The translations under genes and the position numbers were made by a program. Below, in pieces: positions 25,061 to 35,739 of a stretch of 64,000 bases of DNA (within the stretch, counting starts at the first letter, position 1; each line of letters starts with the position of its first letter). Origin of the DNA: Gnetum montanum (Eukaryota > Streptophyta > Gnetopsida > Gnetales > Gnetaceae). The notes beneath the pieces are model-generated. The model had not been told where the DNA came from. It saw only the letters and a list, made by a program, of their open reading frames with translations, and made no database searches. Location of the stretch: NCBI GenBank assembly GCA_015680685.1, contig MNCI01001324.1, forward strand, positions 452,786 to 516,785. Reading direction: 5' to 3'.

Positions 25061-28000
25061 TTCTAGTTAGCTCAGGATATGACCAAGCAAAGGCTATTGG
25101 CCATTTGTTGACTACCTACAACAACTTGTCTTTTTTGTTCAAAAGAAATATTTGCATTGATGATAACTAGCTTGTCATTTTTTAAAAATGCATATTCCAT
25201 GCTAGCTGGTAAAGTTTTTAATCCTATGGGTTCCTACTTGAAATTATCATAGATTTCCAACTCTCTCCAACAAGTATCATCATCATCATCATCGGAGAGT
25301 TAGTGATGAACTTGCTCAGGTTCATCCATGCCTTCGACATAAGCACATGTCAGGCTCTCAGTAGGTTCCATGCATAGTATGCTAGTATCTGAATTAGCTA
25401 TCAACCATTGGGTGCCCTCCTATTTTATGGCTACTACATACAGGAACCTTTGGATATATGTATTTTATGCATACTAATTGCATGCTTTAATGTATGTACT
25501 TTTGATGGACCGAATTTTTTGCACATAGTTGCACCCATTATCACTATACGTTATGCATGGAGCACACTTCTTCTCTAGCTTTTCAAATTCATTTTCCTTG
25601 GATATTTTCAAGGAGAGGTTCTTAATACCCATTCATGCATCAACTGTGCTTAACCATGCTCTTCCCATAATGATGGGGAAGTCACCTTTGCAATTTTTCA
25701 TCTTGATCACTAGAAAATTGGCAGGATAGGATCATCCATAAACTGTGGTTACAATGTCCTCCACTATTCCTAAGAGAAGAGTGATTGACTAATCTGCTAA
25801 TTCTAAATGAATGTTGCTCTTCTTGAGAGGTGGTAGCTTCCAGGCTTTGTACATGTCATGGGAGATGAGATTGACACCAAAACCAAAATCAAGAAGAGCC
25901 TTGCATGGCTCATGTCTAGTGAGATCTTTTCATGGAAAGATTGCTAGCCTTAATCCAATCAGAAACAACATGAGTTAACATCATAATGCAGATCTAAGGT
26001 AGCGTTTGGTTTGAAGGACACTCAAATGTGTTTAATGCATAAGATAAGGGTGCTGGAGACATAGAGTGACCAACTACATTAGGTTGTGAGGGTTTTGGAG
26101 GACTGTTTGATCGGAAAATGATCATTTCCTAGATCAATTTTTTGAACCACTTGGCTAGAAGGCCGATTGTGAATGTATAGCCCTCATAGCATTTCGTTGC
26201 TATAGTTCTGGTGGAATTTCACCCTGCATGGATGAAACAAGAGGTAACTAGGTTGAGGGTAAAGGGATGTATGTAGATGCATGTAGAGGATGGTATGAAT
26301 ATGGATGCTCCCCTTGAGTAGATGGTGAATGAGTTCGATGATACTCTAGAGGGTAATAGTGAAGCTAGAATAAGGCATGGCTTGTAGAGCTTCATGGAGA
26401 AACAGGCTACTGAACATAGTATCCATATGGATCTAGTTATCTGTAAGGGTACTCATGTCTTGGTGATGGCATTCCCACAAACTATGGTTGCTACCACTAT
26501 TGATATTGTTCATATGATTGTGGTGGAGCTCCACTTGGATAGTTAGCTTGTTGTTGCTAGTGGAACTACCTTGATGATAAGGTAATTGTCGAGGTGCTTG
26601 TCTCCATGCTAGTTGAGGATTCAGTGCATACATCCTAGACTCTTGTAAGGTGACACCATAAGGCAACAACCCTTAGGATGTTCATACTGACAAATGTCAC
26701 AACCAACATCATCATTAGAGTCTATCTCCACAACTTCTTCCACTACAACAACTTTTCCCTTACCTCTTTGGTAGGCATGTTTAGCTTCTTTCTGCCTCCT
26801 AAGTTTACAATCACTATTTTTCTCCTTGGATTCTTTAGCAATCTTCATAGCAGTTTGGAATTTTTCATCCAAAGAGTCCCATAATTTTTCAACCTTTGCT
26901 AAAATATCATAAACAGATTTTTGGATGGGGAAGGTTTTCCTATTCACCACTTCATCAAGTGGCGACTCTTCCTCATCATAGAATTAGACCTCCCTTTTTC
27001 TTAGGGAAGGGTCCCTATTATATTCTTCTTTACTTTTACTTTTTTACAACTCATCTTCTTCTTTGACTACTTGTTCTATCAGCCTTTTTATTTGATGAGC
27101 TCTTAGTTCAGACAATCTCCCTTTGGCATAAACCCTAGAAGTTCTTCTAGTTTCTACTCTAAGCCCATCTATGATATGATGGAGTTATTCTCTCTGAGAA
27201 TAACCATGGCCAGGGCATCAATGTAAAAGAGAATAGTATCTATCCATGGTGGAATCCAAGGGTTCATGTGTTCCCTACTTCTAGCCTTGGATTTTTATTC
27301 TCAAGTTAGACACTCTAGAGTATGTTTAATATTTTTTATTAAATAGTTCTATCATGGCACTCCATCTGTGAATGGATTCTAGCTCTAAGGATTGGTACTA
27401 GCCTTCTACTTTCTTAATGAGTATCCTAGGGAATAGCCTGAGTTTCTGCTAATCATTCTTGATGTTTTATAAGGCATAGGAATTATGAAATGTTTGTAGA
27501 TGGTTCTACAAGTTATATCCCCCCTCAAATCTTGGGATATTGTTCATGTCTAAGCACTTGATCCAACTATCTTTCACATGCTTAGTTGGGATCTTAACTG
27601 CCTCTATGATGTTAAGAATACTTTGAGTTGCTACCAAAGGCTCATCATCATCATTATTTCATTATCATCGATGATGTCCTCTATTACCCCTTTGATTATT
27701 GTGGGCATGGCAATTAGTATTATTGCCTTGATGCTCACATCCATCACGATTATTCCTTCTATGGCATCTCTCAAAATCAAAAAAGAAAGAAGAAGTAGAT
27801 GTAGATGTAGAGGACAAAGAGGGAGGAGGACTGCCACCACCATGGTGTCTACCAATTTCCCTTGGATTATCACAGCCACGTTCATTAGTTTTTCCATTAT
27901 CGTGATGCTTGTTCGACCCCTTACCTTGACTACCATCTTTCTCTGAACCTGAATTGTGGATTGTATACTACAAATTCAGGCTCACACCCTCATCACTAGT

Positions 28001-28428
28001 AACAAAGGTAGAGAATCTTCATGCTAAGATCCCTCAAAGGAGGATCCTCATTATCATCTTTGTTTAGTAGGAACAAGAGATTTGTGAATCGTTTTCCCTT
28101 TACATCCTCATGATGCCTCTCCTAATGTTGATCTCATCGATGCTATGTTTTAGTGGGAAAGTAGTCCTAAGTGTCATAACCATTCACAACATATTCCTCT
28201 TGAAGATCCAAGATGCCTAACTTCTTCAGAGTTTGAAGTAGCATCCCAGGCACATATTGATTAGGAGGCAATAGAATGTTTCCTTCCATGTCATGCCATT
28301 GTAGTTGCTCATCCTAATGTAGGATGAAAGGTGAAATCAGCCACAAACTCATCTAGGTGAGTATATATCATTTTTCACTCTTATGGGATTGACGATTTTG
28401 TATCATTTTTCCTATGAGAAGAAGACAT
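25060..28428 (-). pseudogene. gag and protease of element B (broken)
   Basis: The start ATG is probably at 28428 (minus), reading MSSSHRKNDTKSSIP before a stop. Element C starts MSSSPHKSTSPPR at the matching place. A His/Ser-rich segment lies at about 27940-27630, the gag core at about 27450-27080, and a Lys-rich segment with the zinc-knuckle-like CDICQYEHPKGC at 26701-26664 (CX2CX3HX3C). A Pro/Gln/His-rich part follows at 26600-26300. The retropepsin-like core lies near 25900-25830 and reads CKALLDFGFGVNLISHDMYKA with the triad D-S-G changed to D-F-G. Several TAG stops and frame breaks are present. The plus-strand 122-codon frame at 27578-27946 is a shadow of the repetitive His/Ser-rich segment. 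Confidence 0.75.
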
Positions 28429-28560
28429 TTTGCAAACAAATAAAGTATTAGTGTGCTTTTGTAGTTATATTATTTGGAAATGATATCAACCTTGGGGTTC
28501 ATCCAACAATATTAATGATATCCACTAAACTTAGATAGCACACATTTCAACAAATAGAGT

Positions 28561-28578
28561 TCTCAGCAATGGTGCCAA
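28561..28578 (-). other. Primer-binding site of element B (tRNA-Asp-like)
   Basis: On the minus strand, directly after the 5' LTR, it reads TTGGCACCATTGCTGAGA. The plant tRNA-Asp 3' end predicts TGGCGCCGTTGCCGGGGA, so this is a mutated match. Confidence 0.75.
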
Positions 28579-29451
28579 TGATAAGTGGTGAAGGGTACCC
28601 CTACTTCCAACCATAAAAATCATAGAGCACTCACATGTGATCTGGTCGAATTTTGTGAACTCTCTAGTTTCCAGTGCACTAGTCTTCTAGGAAGTGAATT
28701 TTACCCTAACGATCATTCATTGTCTTCCCAATTACACTTGTGAAGTACAAAGGTATGCTTAAGTGTAATTGAGACATATGATTTTTATCATTTTATGTTT
28801 TATGTTCTTTGGAGATTGAAAACAGAGAAAAAGTAATTTAGTGACTAATTTGATTTAACTAACTAACCGATCTCTATCTAGTCCTAACATAAGCATTTGG
28901 TCCCACTTTCTGTACACATCCTAAACCCATGTATTCACTACTAGGTTAACAAGAGGTACACTAGTAGACATACAAAGCAATAACGCTACTGGGATTACCA
29001 AGCGAATACATGTTATGCTCAAAGCGGTCATACTTATGTATTTAATCTATCTAGCTTATCTCACTTAATTAGCTTAATTACTAGAAGACATTAAATAAAT
29101 AACTAAAAACATTAAATGCATGAATAAAATAGCTAAACTATCTAGAATGCTGCAAGATTTATCAAGAAGCTCATCTTTATTGTCATACACACTGTCATGC
29201 TTAGGTACAACAATGCTTGAATAAAGATCCATACACTCAATGACTCCTACTACAGGTACTTAGGAAAATATTCTAACTTTCGAATGGAAAAATTGCAACA
29301 GCTTTGCTATTACTATGAATCTATTACCATAAATGTGGCTGGTGATTGTGTATTTATAGGCAACAACAGATCCTACATTGACGGGATCTAGTTGAGACAT
29401 AAAATGATGTGTTGATGAGGCCTCATTAACATAGCCAACCACAACTCATCA
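28579..29451 (-). repeat. 5' LTR of element B
   Basis: 873 bases. On the minus strand it begins TGATGAGTTGTGG and ends CCACTTATCA, with a TATAAATA complement at 29351-29358. It pairs with 16418-17264. The target duplication CTTAA follows at 29452-29456. Confidence 0.92.
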
Positions 29452-29456
29452 CTTAA

Positions 29457-31142
29457 CAACCCTATAAAGCTAGTGAATCCATCATTTTTTCTCATATGTC
29501 ATTTAGCAGTATTGATGCATCATTTCATTGTATAACCCTTTGTATCCTTCCATTACTTTTGATCTCTAGTCTATAAATAGAATTAGACTTATTAGAACCT
29601 CCTAGAGGTGTGGTAAGTATCTTCTATCTTAAGAATCAACATATTTAATATACACTTAGGGACATGATTAGCATATTGTATTTACTATCTATGCAAATTA
29701 ACACATACATGCAAATACTATTATCCTTCTTCTTACGTCTCCATGAAGATTTGGCAATGAAGGGAATTAAATAATGCCCCATTTATTTCATGTGTCTTCT
29801 TCCATTACATAATTTTCCTTTATACATTCTTGACTTGTGAGCATTATTCTTCCTACAATCTCCTTTTCTTACTATGTGTTTCAAGATCCATTTACTTCAT
29901 CTTTCTTCCACACTCAATCTTCACACTCTCTATGTTATATGTATATGTGATTTCTTATAAGGCTAGATCCTTATAAACTCTCATGAACTATTGCACTATT
30001 TATGTATGATCATGTACTTTTGTATAATTTTGTGCTTTCTTATTTGATAATAAATACTTGTTTTAGAACTGGTATAGTGTCCTTCAATATCATAAGTTCA
30101 AAAAACCTTATTGGAAGCTATAATTGAAAAGTGACATCATTAAGAATATAAGGTTTAACTCCTAAATAATGAGCATGAAATTTTTAGTAAAGCTCTTCCC
30201 TCTCCTTAAGTATAAATAAGGGTATGCCTACTCATTCAAGATTCCCACTATAATGAGTGTTGAAGGGAATGAAATCTTTCTTTTCCTTTCATTTTGAATG
30301 TTTGATTTTATTGTTCTTCACTAAACTCTCCTTTATTTCATCACTTTTCATTTTTTTTTCTCACATTCTCACAACTATGAATTCTTACAAGAGTTGAATC
30401 CTCTTATGGTTATCTTATACACTTTTACATAATCATTTCTTATATATTAGATCTCATAGTTGTCTCATGATTCTTACAAGAATTGCAAGTTTATCATAAT
30501 TAGGGCTCAATTTAACTCCCTTATGTTTCTCTCAAGTTTATATGTTTAGTATTATGTTTTAGTTTCATGTTCATGAAATATGATGTTATATGCATGTTTT
30601 ATGGAACTCGAAAATACTATATACCAACCTTCACCCTTAATCCATATTCCAAAAAAAATTATAAATTTACATATATTCAAACTAACTAACTAACCAACCA
30701 AATTACTTTCCTAATTCTATACTACATTATCAATTCTACCCACTACTCTATAACCCCTTTCTATAAACCTAACTTTACATACTAACAACTATCACCCACA
30801 CCAAGTTCTTAGATATGGAACAACTAGCATGACCCACTAAAGGATTTAAATTAAATTGCATGTTCCACCCTAACATGAAAACAAGTATAGAAAAAACACA
30901 CTAACAATTGCAGAAAGAAGTAAGTAGGAAATACCAGAATTTTATATTAAAAAACTCCTATATTCAACAAATCCCAAATAAATGAGTAACAAAACACTAA
31001 CCCAAATAGTAGAAAGAAATAATGAAACCAATTGCAAAGAAGAGGTAGACAAGTAACTAAAAGGATAGAAAAACAAAGGTAAATAAAAATGAAAAAAAAA
31101 AGGAAAACACAAGAGGTCATGGCAAGAGCAGCGACAACATCG
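29457..31142. other. AT-rich interval without recognised genes
   Basis: No coding, LTR or terminal repeats are recognised. The text is T-rich to about 30640 and A-rich afterwards (poly-A-like near 31090), which could mark old non-LTR insertions, but I cannot support a call. Confidence 0.5.
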
Positions 31143-31663
31143 AACTAGATTATATATAAGGTAGTCAAGAGTGTATGGCCTTGAAACATCAATCCATATT
31201 TAACTTTACTCCATAGAAAAGAATGCTTTCAGGATGATTTACAAGAAATTAACTTACCTATAAAGTAGATGTTTCCTTGAGAATGTTTGATAGCAATATA
31301 CTAAGATGGCTGTAGAAAACACCATCTCCTCCTCTCCATCCTTCATTTTCAACTTCTACTCTCAACCAAGTATTTTTAAATATTGAACTACAAGTTCAAA
31401 GAGTAGACTTACAGCAAAACATTTTTTGGCTAAGAACTAGAGTTTAAAATGAAGGAGGTGGAGGAGGACATGGTGTTTTCTACAATGGTCTCAGTATGCT
31501 CTTATCAAACATCCTCAAGAAAGCATCTAAATTAGAGGTAGGTTAATCTCTTGTAAATCATCTTGAAGGTATTTTCTACTGCAAAGTAAAGTCAATCCTA
31601 GGTTGACTTTTTAAAGTCATATGCTTTTGACCATCTTATATATAAATTATATATAATCTAGTT
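31143..31663. repeat. Foldback (long inverted repeat) element, MITE-like
   Basis: The left arm starts AACTAGATTATATATAA and the right arm ends TTATATATAATCTAGTT. Much longer stretches also pair. GATGATTTACAAGAAATTAA (left, near 31234) matches the reverse complement of the right arm, which reads GATGATTTACAAGAGATTAA. GTAGAAAACACCATCTCCTC (near 31313) pairs with the segment near 31465-31490. The centre folds at about 31383-31403 (TTGAACT...AGTTCAA). The whole unit of about 520 bases is one imperfect hairpin with no coding content. No clear target duplication was found. Confidence 0.8.
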
Positions 31664-32242
31664 ATGAATGAAATGATGGATGAATTTTCTTTCTTTGTTT
31701 CTCTAGTTTTTATTTATACTGTTAGTTTATTTCAAAATTTTTAACTCTGCAAGTTCTTATTGAGGTTTATTGTTAATCCATTTTATTGTTAATCCATGAA
31801 GTAATTATTAGAGTCTCTCTTAATCTTATTAAATTAAGCCATTGGAAATATTTGAAGTTTGATTCATGAAGGATGCATATTTATGTATTAATATTTTCAT
31901 GCTAGAAGATAGATTTCTTAGGCATTGTTGAAGATTTTCATATTTCTTTAAGTTTTCATGTGGTAGGACATTATTTCAAATTATCCTTAAATTTTTATAA
32001 TTTATCAATTAAATGCTTCAAACATTTTGTCGAGAGACTAAGCCATAGCTTTTTGATCTTCTGTGCCTTTCTTTATGATTGGATTCCTCTACAAGTTTGA
32101 TCCTAAAGTTGTTTTCATTTATTTTTTATTTTAGGCTTTATGTCTTTGGTTTTGGCTGACTAAATATAGAAAGCTTAGTAATAGATTAGTACTCTATGGT
32201 GTTTTTAAAAAAGTATGATAAAAACTTGACAAAAAAATTATA
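31664..32242. other. AT-rich interval between the foldback and element A
   Basis: No gene or repeat boundary is recognised. It ends in the target site AAATG of element A. Confidence 0.5.
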
Positions 32243-32247
32243 AAATG

Positions 32248-33172
32248 TGATGAGAGAAATTACTCTAGCGGTTTATTCTAATTATTAGAGTGGTAATTTT
32301 TCTAATTATTAGAGTGGAAATTTCTCTAAAATTAGAGTGGTAGTTTCTCTAAAATTAGAATTTTAGTTTTTCTAATTATTAGAGTAGTTGCTCCCAAGCC
32401 TATAAATAGAATGCCCAGGTGCACAATTTAGGGAGGGAGTCTTGGAAGGAAGTCTTTCAAGAGAAGTCTTTTAGAAGTCTTTTAGGAGTCAAGTAGCAAA
32501 AATTTTCTAGTTAGAGTATTTTCCAAGTGCCCATAGTAGGAGGTCTAAGTGTGGATGGATCTTTATTCGAGCATTGTGTACCTAAGCACATCTTTTGTAT
32601 GACAATAAAGACGAGCTCTTGGATTCATTCTTGCAGCACTTGAGATTTGTTTTCTTAATCATTTCCTTTATTCTATTTTCTTCTGCATTTATTTTATTTT
32701 ATTATTTTATTCTATTTTATGCACTTTACATTTTTGTTATTAGCATACATAGTACGATCACTTCGAGCATGTGTGTAACACTTGGTAACCTAGTAACGAT
32801 TAGCGTTTGGTAATCCTAGTAGTGTTGCGCTGGTTCAGGATGTGTACAGAAAGTGAGAATGGATACTGGTGTTAGGATTAGTTAAAGCCTAGTTAATCAG
32901 TAGTTAAGTTAAACTAGTCACTTAGTTATCTCTCTCTCTCCTCCCTTATTAGCTGCAGGACATAAAAAGATAAAAGCTATAAAAATCATATGCCTCAAGC
33001 TTACTTAACCATACAATCATGACATACAAGTAAGTTTGGGAAGACAACGATCAACCAACCCATCCTTGTTCCACAAGGGTGCATAAGCACTTAGTCCTTG
33101 GAATTCGATTAGATCATATGTGAAACTCTTGTATTCATATGGTTGAACATAGGGGTACCTCGCCACTCATCA
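32248..33172 (+). repeat. 5' LTR of element A
   Basis: 925 bases. U3 carries several ATTAGAGTGG / TCTCTAAAATTAGA repeats (about 32280-32390). TATAAATA lies at 32401-32408. AATAAAGACGAGCTC near 32604 could be the polyadenylation signal. It is paired with 39772-40670. Confidence 0.93.
32281..32392 (+). repeat. Short tandem repeats in U3 of the element A 5' LTR
   Basis: Alternating TTCTAATTATTAGAGTGG and TTCTCTAAAATTAGAGTGG units, about 20-25 bases each. The 3' LTR has fewer units (39800-39885), so copy number changed after insertion. The position upstream of TATA suggests enhancer-type repeats. Confidence 0.7.
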
Positions 33173-33173
33173 T

Positions 33174-33192
33174 TGGTACCATTGCCAGGGAC
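33174..33192 (+). other. Primer-binding site of element A (tRNA-Asp-like)
   Basis: TGGTACCATTGCCAGGGAC, starting one base after the LTR. It resembles the complement of a plant tRNA-Asp 3' end (TGGCGCCGTTGCCGGGGA) with a few transitions. C has the better preserved TGGCGCTGTTGCCAGGGAC. Confidence 0.8.
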
Positions 33193-33312
33193 TTAGTTGT
33201 TTGTGCGCTAACTAGAACATAGGAAATCATTCACATCGTTGGAGTGAACCCTTAAGGTTGGTTAGAGAAAAAAATAATAAATAAGAATACATTGCACACT
33301 GAATAGACAATC

Positions 33313-35735
33313 ATGTCTCCTTGTTCGTATGAAAGCGCCTCACCACCTAGGTCTGAAATAGCAAACAGTCGACGATGTAATACACATGACGTTGATCCGC
33401 CAATCCCTCAACAAGTTCGAGTGGTATATATTCATCCCGATGAGCATATACTAGACTTCACCTTTATAATCTATCAAGATGAACAACTGTGTTGGCAAGA
33501 CTTAGAAGGTAACATAGTGTTACCTCCCAATCGTTCAGTCCCAAGCATGCTTCTTCGTGCTCTCACACGAATTAGCATGCCTCACTTACATGCAGAACAT
33601 GTTGTGTAAGATCATGACTCAAGAGAATATCGTCCAATAGATGCACAATGTCAAAGGGACTTGTAATAGGAGAGACATCATAATTCTTTCAAGGATAAAT
33701 GGTCCCAAGATGCCCCACATGTCTTAAGCGAAAATGAGAGTGGTGAACCTATCTCAGGCAATCAGCCACACAACGATGTTTCTCCCCTTAACTTTGGTCA
33801 AGAGGTTTTGTATCAGAACCTTCATTCCACTATTCATAACCCAAGTTCTGATACCCATGGGCACAAAGGATCCGAAAAAGGGACACGAACTCATGAGAAA
33901 GGTGGACATTCTGATCACAATCACGATTGGGGTTGAGATTGCAGAAGAGAAGGTAGCAGACACTATCATGGTGACGGTTCTCATTCTTCTTCACCTTCAT
34001 CATCTCCTTCACCATCTCCTTCAATATCTAGACATGGTCATAAAGAAAAAGACCATGGGAATAAAGGTAGGCAAAGTGGAATTCATAGATGAAATAATTA
34101 GGAAAGGGGACGAGGGCACTCTAAAGAGTCACGACATAGAAGAAGGGAGAGTAAGGAACAACATAGGCATCATAGACGCCATGGACGAGAATATCATGAT
34201 GAACCCCTACTCGCTACTTGAAGTATGTTAGACATAACTAAGGTTGTTAGAATTCCAACAAGGCACCAGAAAGATAGTAGGATCAAGAGATTAGATATGA
34301 ACAATAACCCACGATTTGAAGTGGGAGACAACGCTGATCCTCAGAATCATTTACAAGCATTCCATTATGCGTGTGCCTTACAAAACATAGAGAACAAATG
34401 AAAAAAACTTAAGTTATTCCTGCAGACACTAGTTAAAGAAGCAGAAAGCTGGTACTGGTCCTTAGAACTGGAATCTATTCATAGATGGAGTACTATGTTA
34501 GAATTATTTAATGATAAGTACCAAACGTACTCTTGAGTGTCTAACTTGCAAAAGCAAATCCAAGGCTGGAAAAAGGGAGGACATGAACCCTTGGATGCTG
34601 CCATGGGCCAATACTATGCACTATTACATTGTTGTCCTGGCCATGATTATTTGCAAAGGGATCAACTGCACCATCTCGTGGATGGGCATAGGCATGAAAC
34701 AAGAAGGACCCTTGGGACTTATGCCCAAGGAAGACTATCCAAGCTTAGGTCCCATCAAATTCAAAGACTATTGGAGCAATTTGCTAAGGAAGAAGGTGAG
34801 CTATAGAAGAGAGAAAGTGCAAAAGAGTATAACTGAGACCCTTCCCTCCAGAAGAGGGGAGTAAGATTTTGTGAGGATGAAAAAGAGCCACCACTCAAAG
34901 AGATGGTGAATAGGAAAACTTTGCCTATCCAAAAGATGACATTAGAAGTTTCGAAAAAGGTAGATCAAATGTGGGATTCCCTAGACAATAGATTTCAAAT
35001 TATTCTAAAAATAGTAGAGGAGTCTAGAGAGCAAGGTAGTGAGAAAAGAAAAAAGAAAGAGGCTGAATATGCATGTAGCAAGGGTAAGGGCAAAGTTGCC
35101 ATCATTGAAGAGGTTGTGGATTTGGAAACAGACAATGATAGTGGATGTGAGATATGTCAATATGACCATCATAAGGGATGTTGCCCTATAATCTCACATT
35201 TGTAAGAGTCTAGGGTGTATNTAATCATGGTGAATGCCACCACAAAGGCAAAAGTATCCTTACTGGTAATCTGACCCATATGGATATTACATGCAACAGC
35301 CAATCTCCCCACATGACTCTACTAGTCACGTCACCTCTCAACCTCACTACCAAGCCCATGAGTATTATGGGACTCCCTCTTCTAGAGGTGATATTTTGCA
35401 AGCATATCATCCTTCTCATCCAGTTGCATCTCTTCTACCAATAGCTCCACTACCACCTACTCCCACAATGCAAGGTGAAATCCCTACCTAGTCGTAGCAA
35501 CGTAATGCCATGAGGGCTGTTAACTCTCAACCTACTGTTGGTTCCAACAACCACATGAAGAAAAGACCTTTTTTTAGAACCAAAAATCCAACCAAGCCCT
35601 TGCAATCACAAGTGGCTGATTCCTTAGATACCTTAGTATCAATCAAAACCTTAGAGCTTCCTTCAACTCAACCATTGCACTCAACGCATACAATCATGCT
35701 AACACATGTTGTCATCGATTAGATCAAAGTTAGCT
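33313..35735 (+). pseudogene. gag of element A (broken)
   Basis: ATG at 33313 opens a 98-codon stretch with FTFIIYQDEQLCWQDLEGN, shared with C and F. After several stops comes a His/Ser/Arg-rich region (about 33870-34200: SHSSSPSSPSPSPS, RHRRRESKEQHRHHRRHG). The PF03732-like gag core lies at about 34310-34800 (RWSTMLELFNDKYQTYS, QKQIQGWKKGGHEPLDAAMG). A Lys-rich linker lies at 34903-35140, and the zinc-knuckle-like CEICQYDHHKGC at 35146-35181 (CX2CX3HX3C). The Pro/Gln-rich tail follows. The N at 35221 sits where C has about 150 extra bases, so the frame there cannot be trusted. Several stops are TAA or TAG where a sister copy has CAA or CAG. Confidence 0.8.
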
Positions 35736-35739
35736 ACCT

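Larger units (their letters stand above)
16418..29451 (-). mobile_element. Element B: full-length but decayed Ty3/gypsy retrotransposon with a third ORF
   Basis: Two LTRs (28579-29451 as 5', 16418-17264 as 3') flank a 13.0 kb element on the minus strand. The 5-bp target duplication CTTAA is present at 16413-16417 and 29452-29456. The inside order is primer site, gag, protease, reverse transcriptase, RNase H, integrase, spacer, third ORF, polypurine tract. It is the only copy in the window in which all pol domains can still be followed. Many stops interrupt each domain. RT-RNase H-integrase order places it in Ty3/gypsy. The tRNA-Asp-like primer site and the extra 3' ORF suggest a non-chromovirus lineage (Athila/Tat-like, inferred). 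Confidence 0.92.

Noticed and set aside
27578-27946. 122-codon plus-strand open frame
   Set aside because: Antisense to the B gag, open because the region is repetitive.
33174-33192. tRNA-like match
   Set aside because: Only the 3'-end complement of tRNA-Asp is present, at the expected primer-site position; no tRNA gene can be folded around it.
33734-34231. 165-codon plus-strand open frame
   Set aside because: It is an alternative frame over the His/Ser/Arg-rich part of A gag. The gag frame aligned with C and F is a different one.
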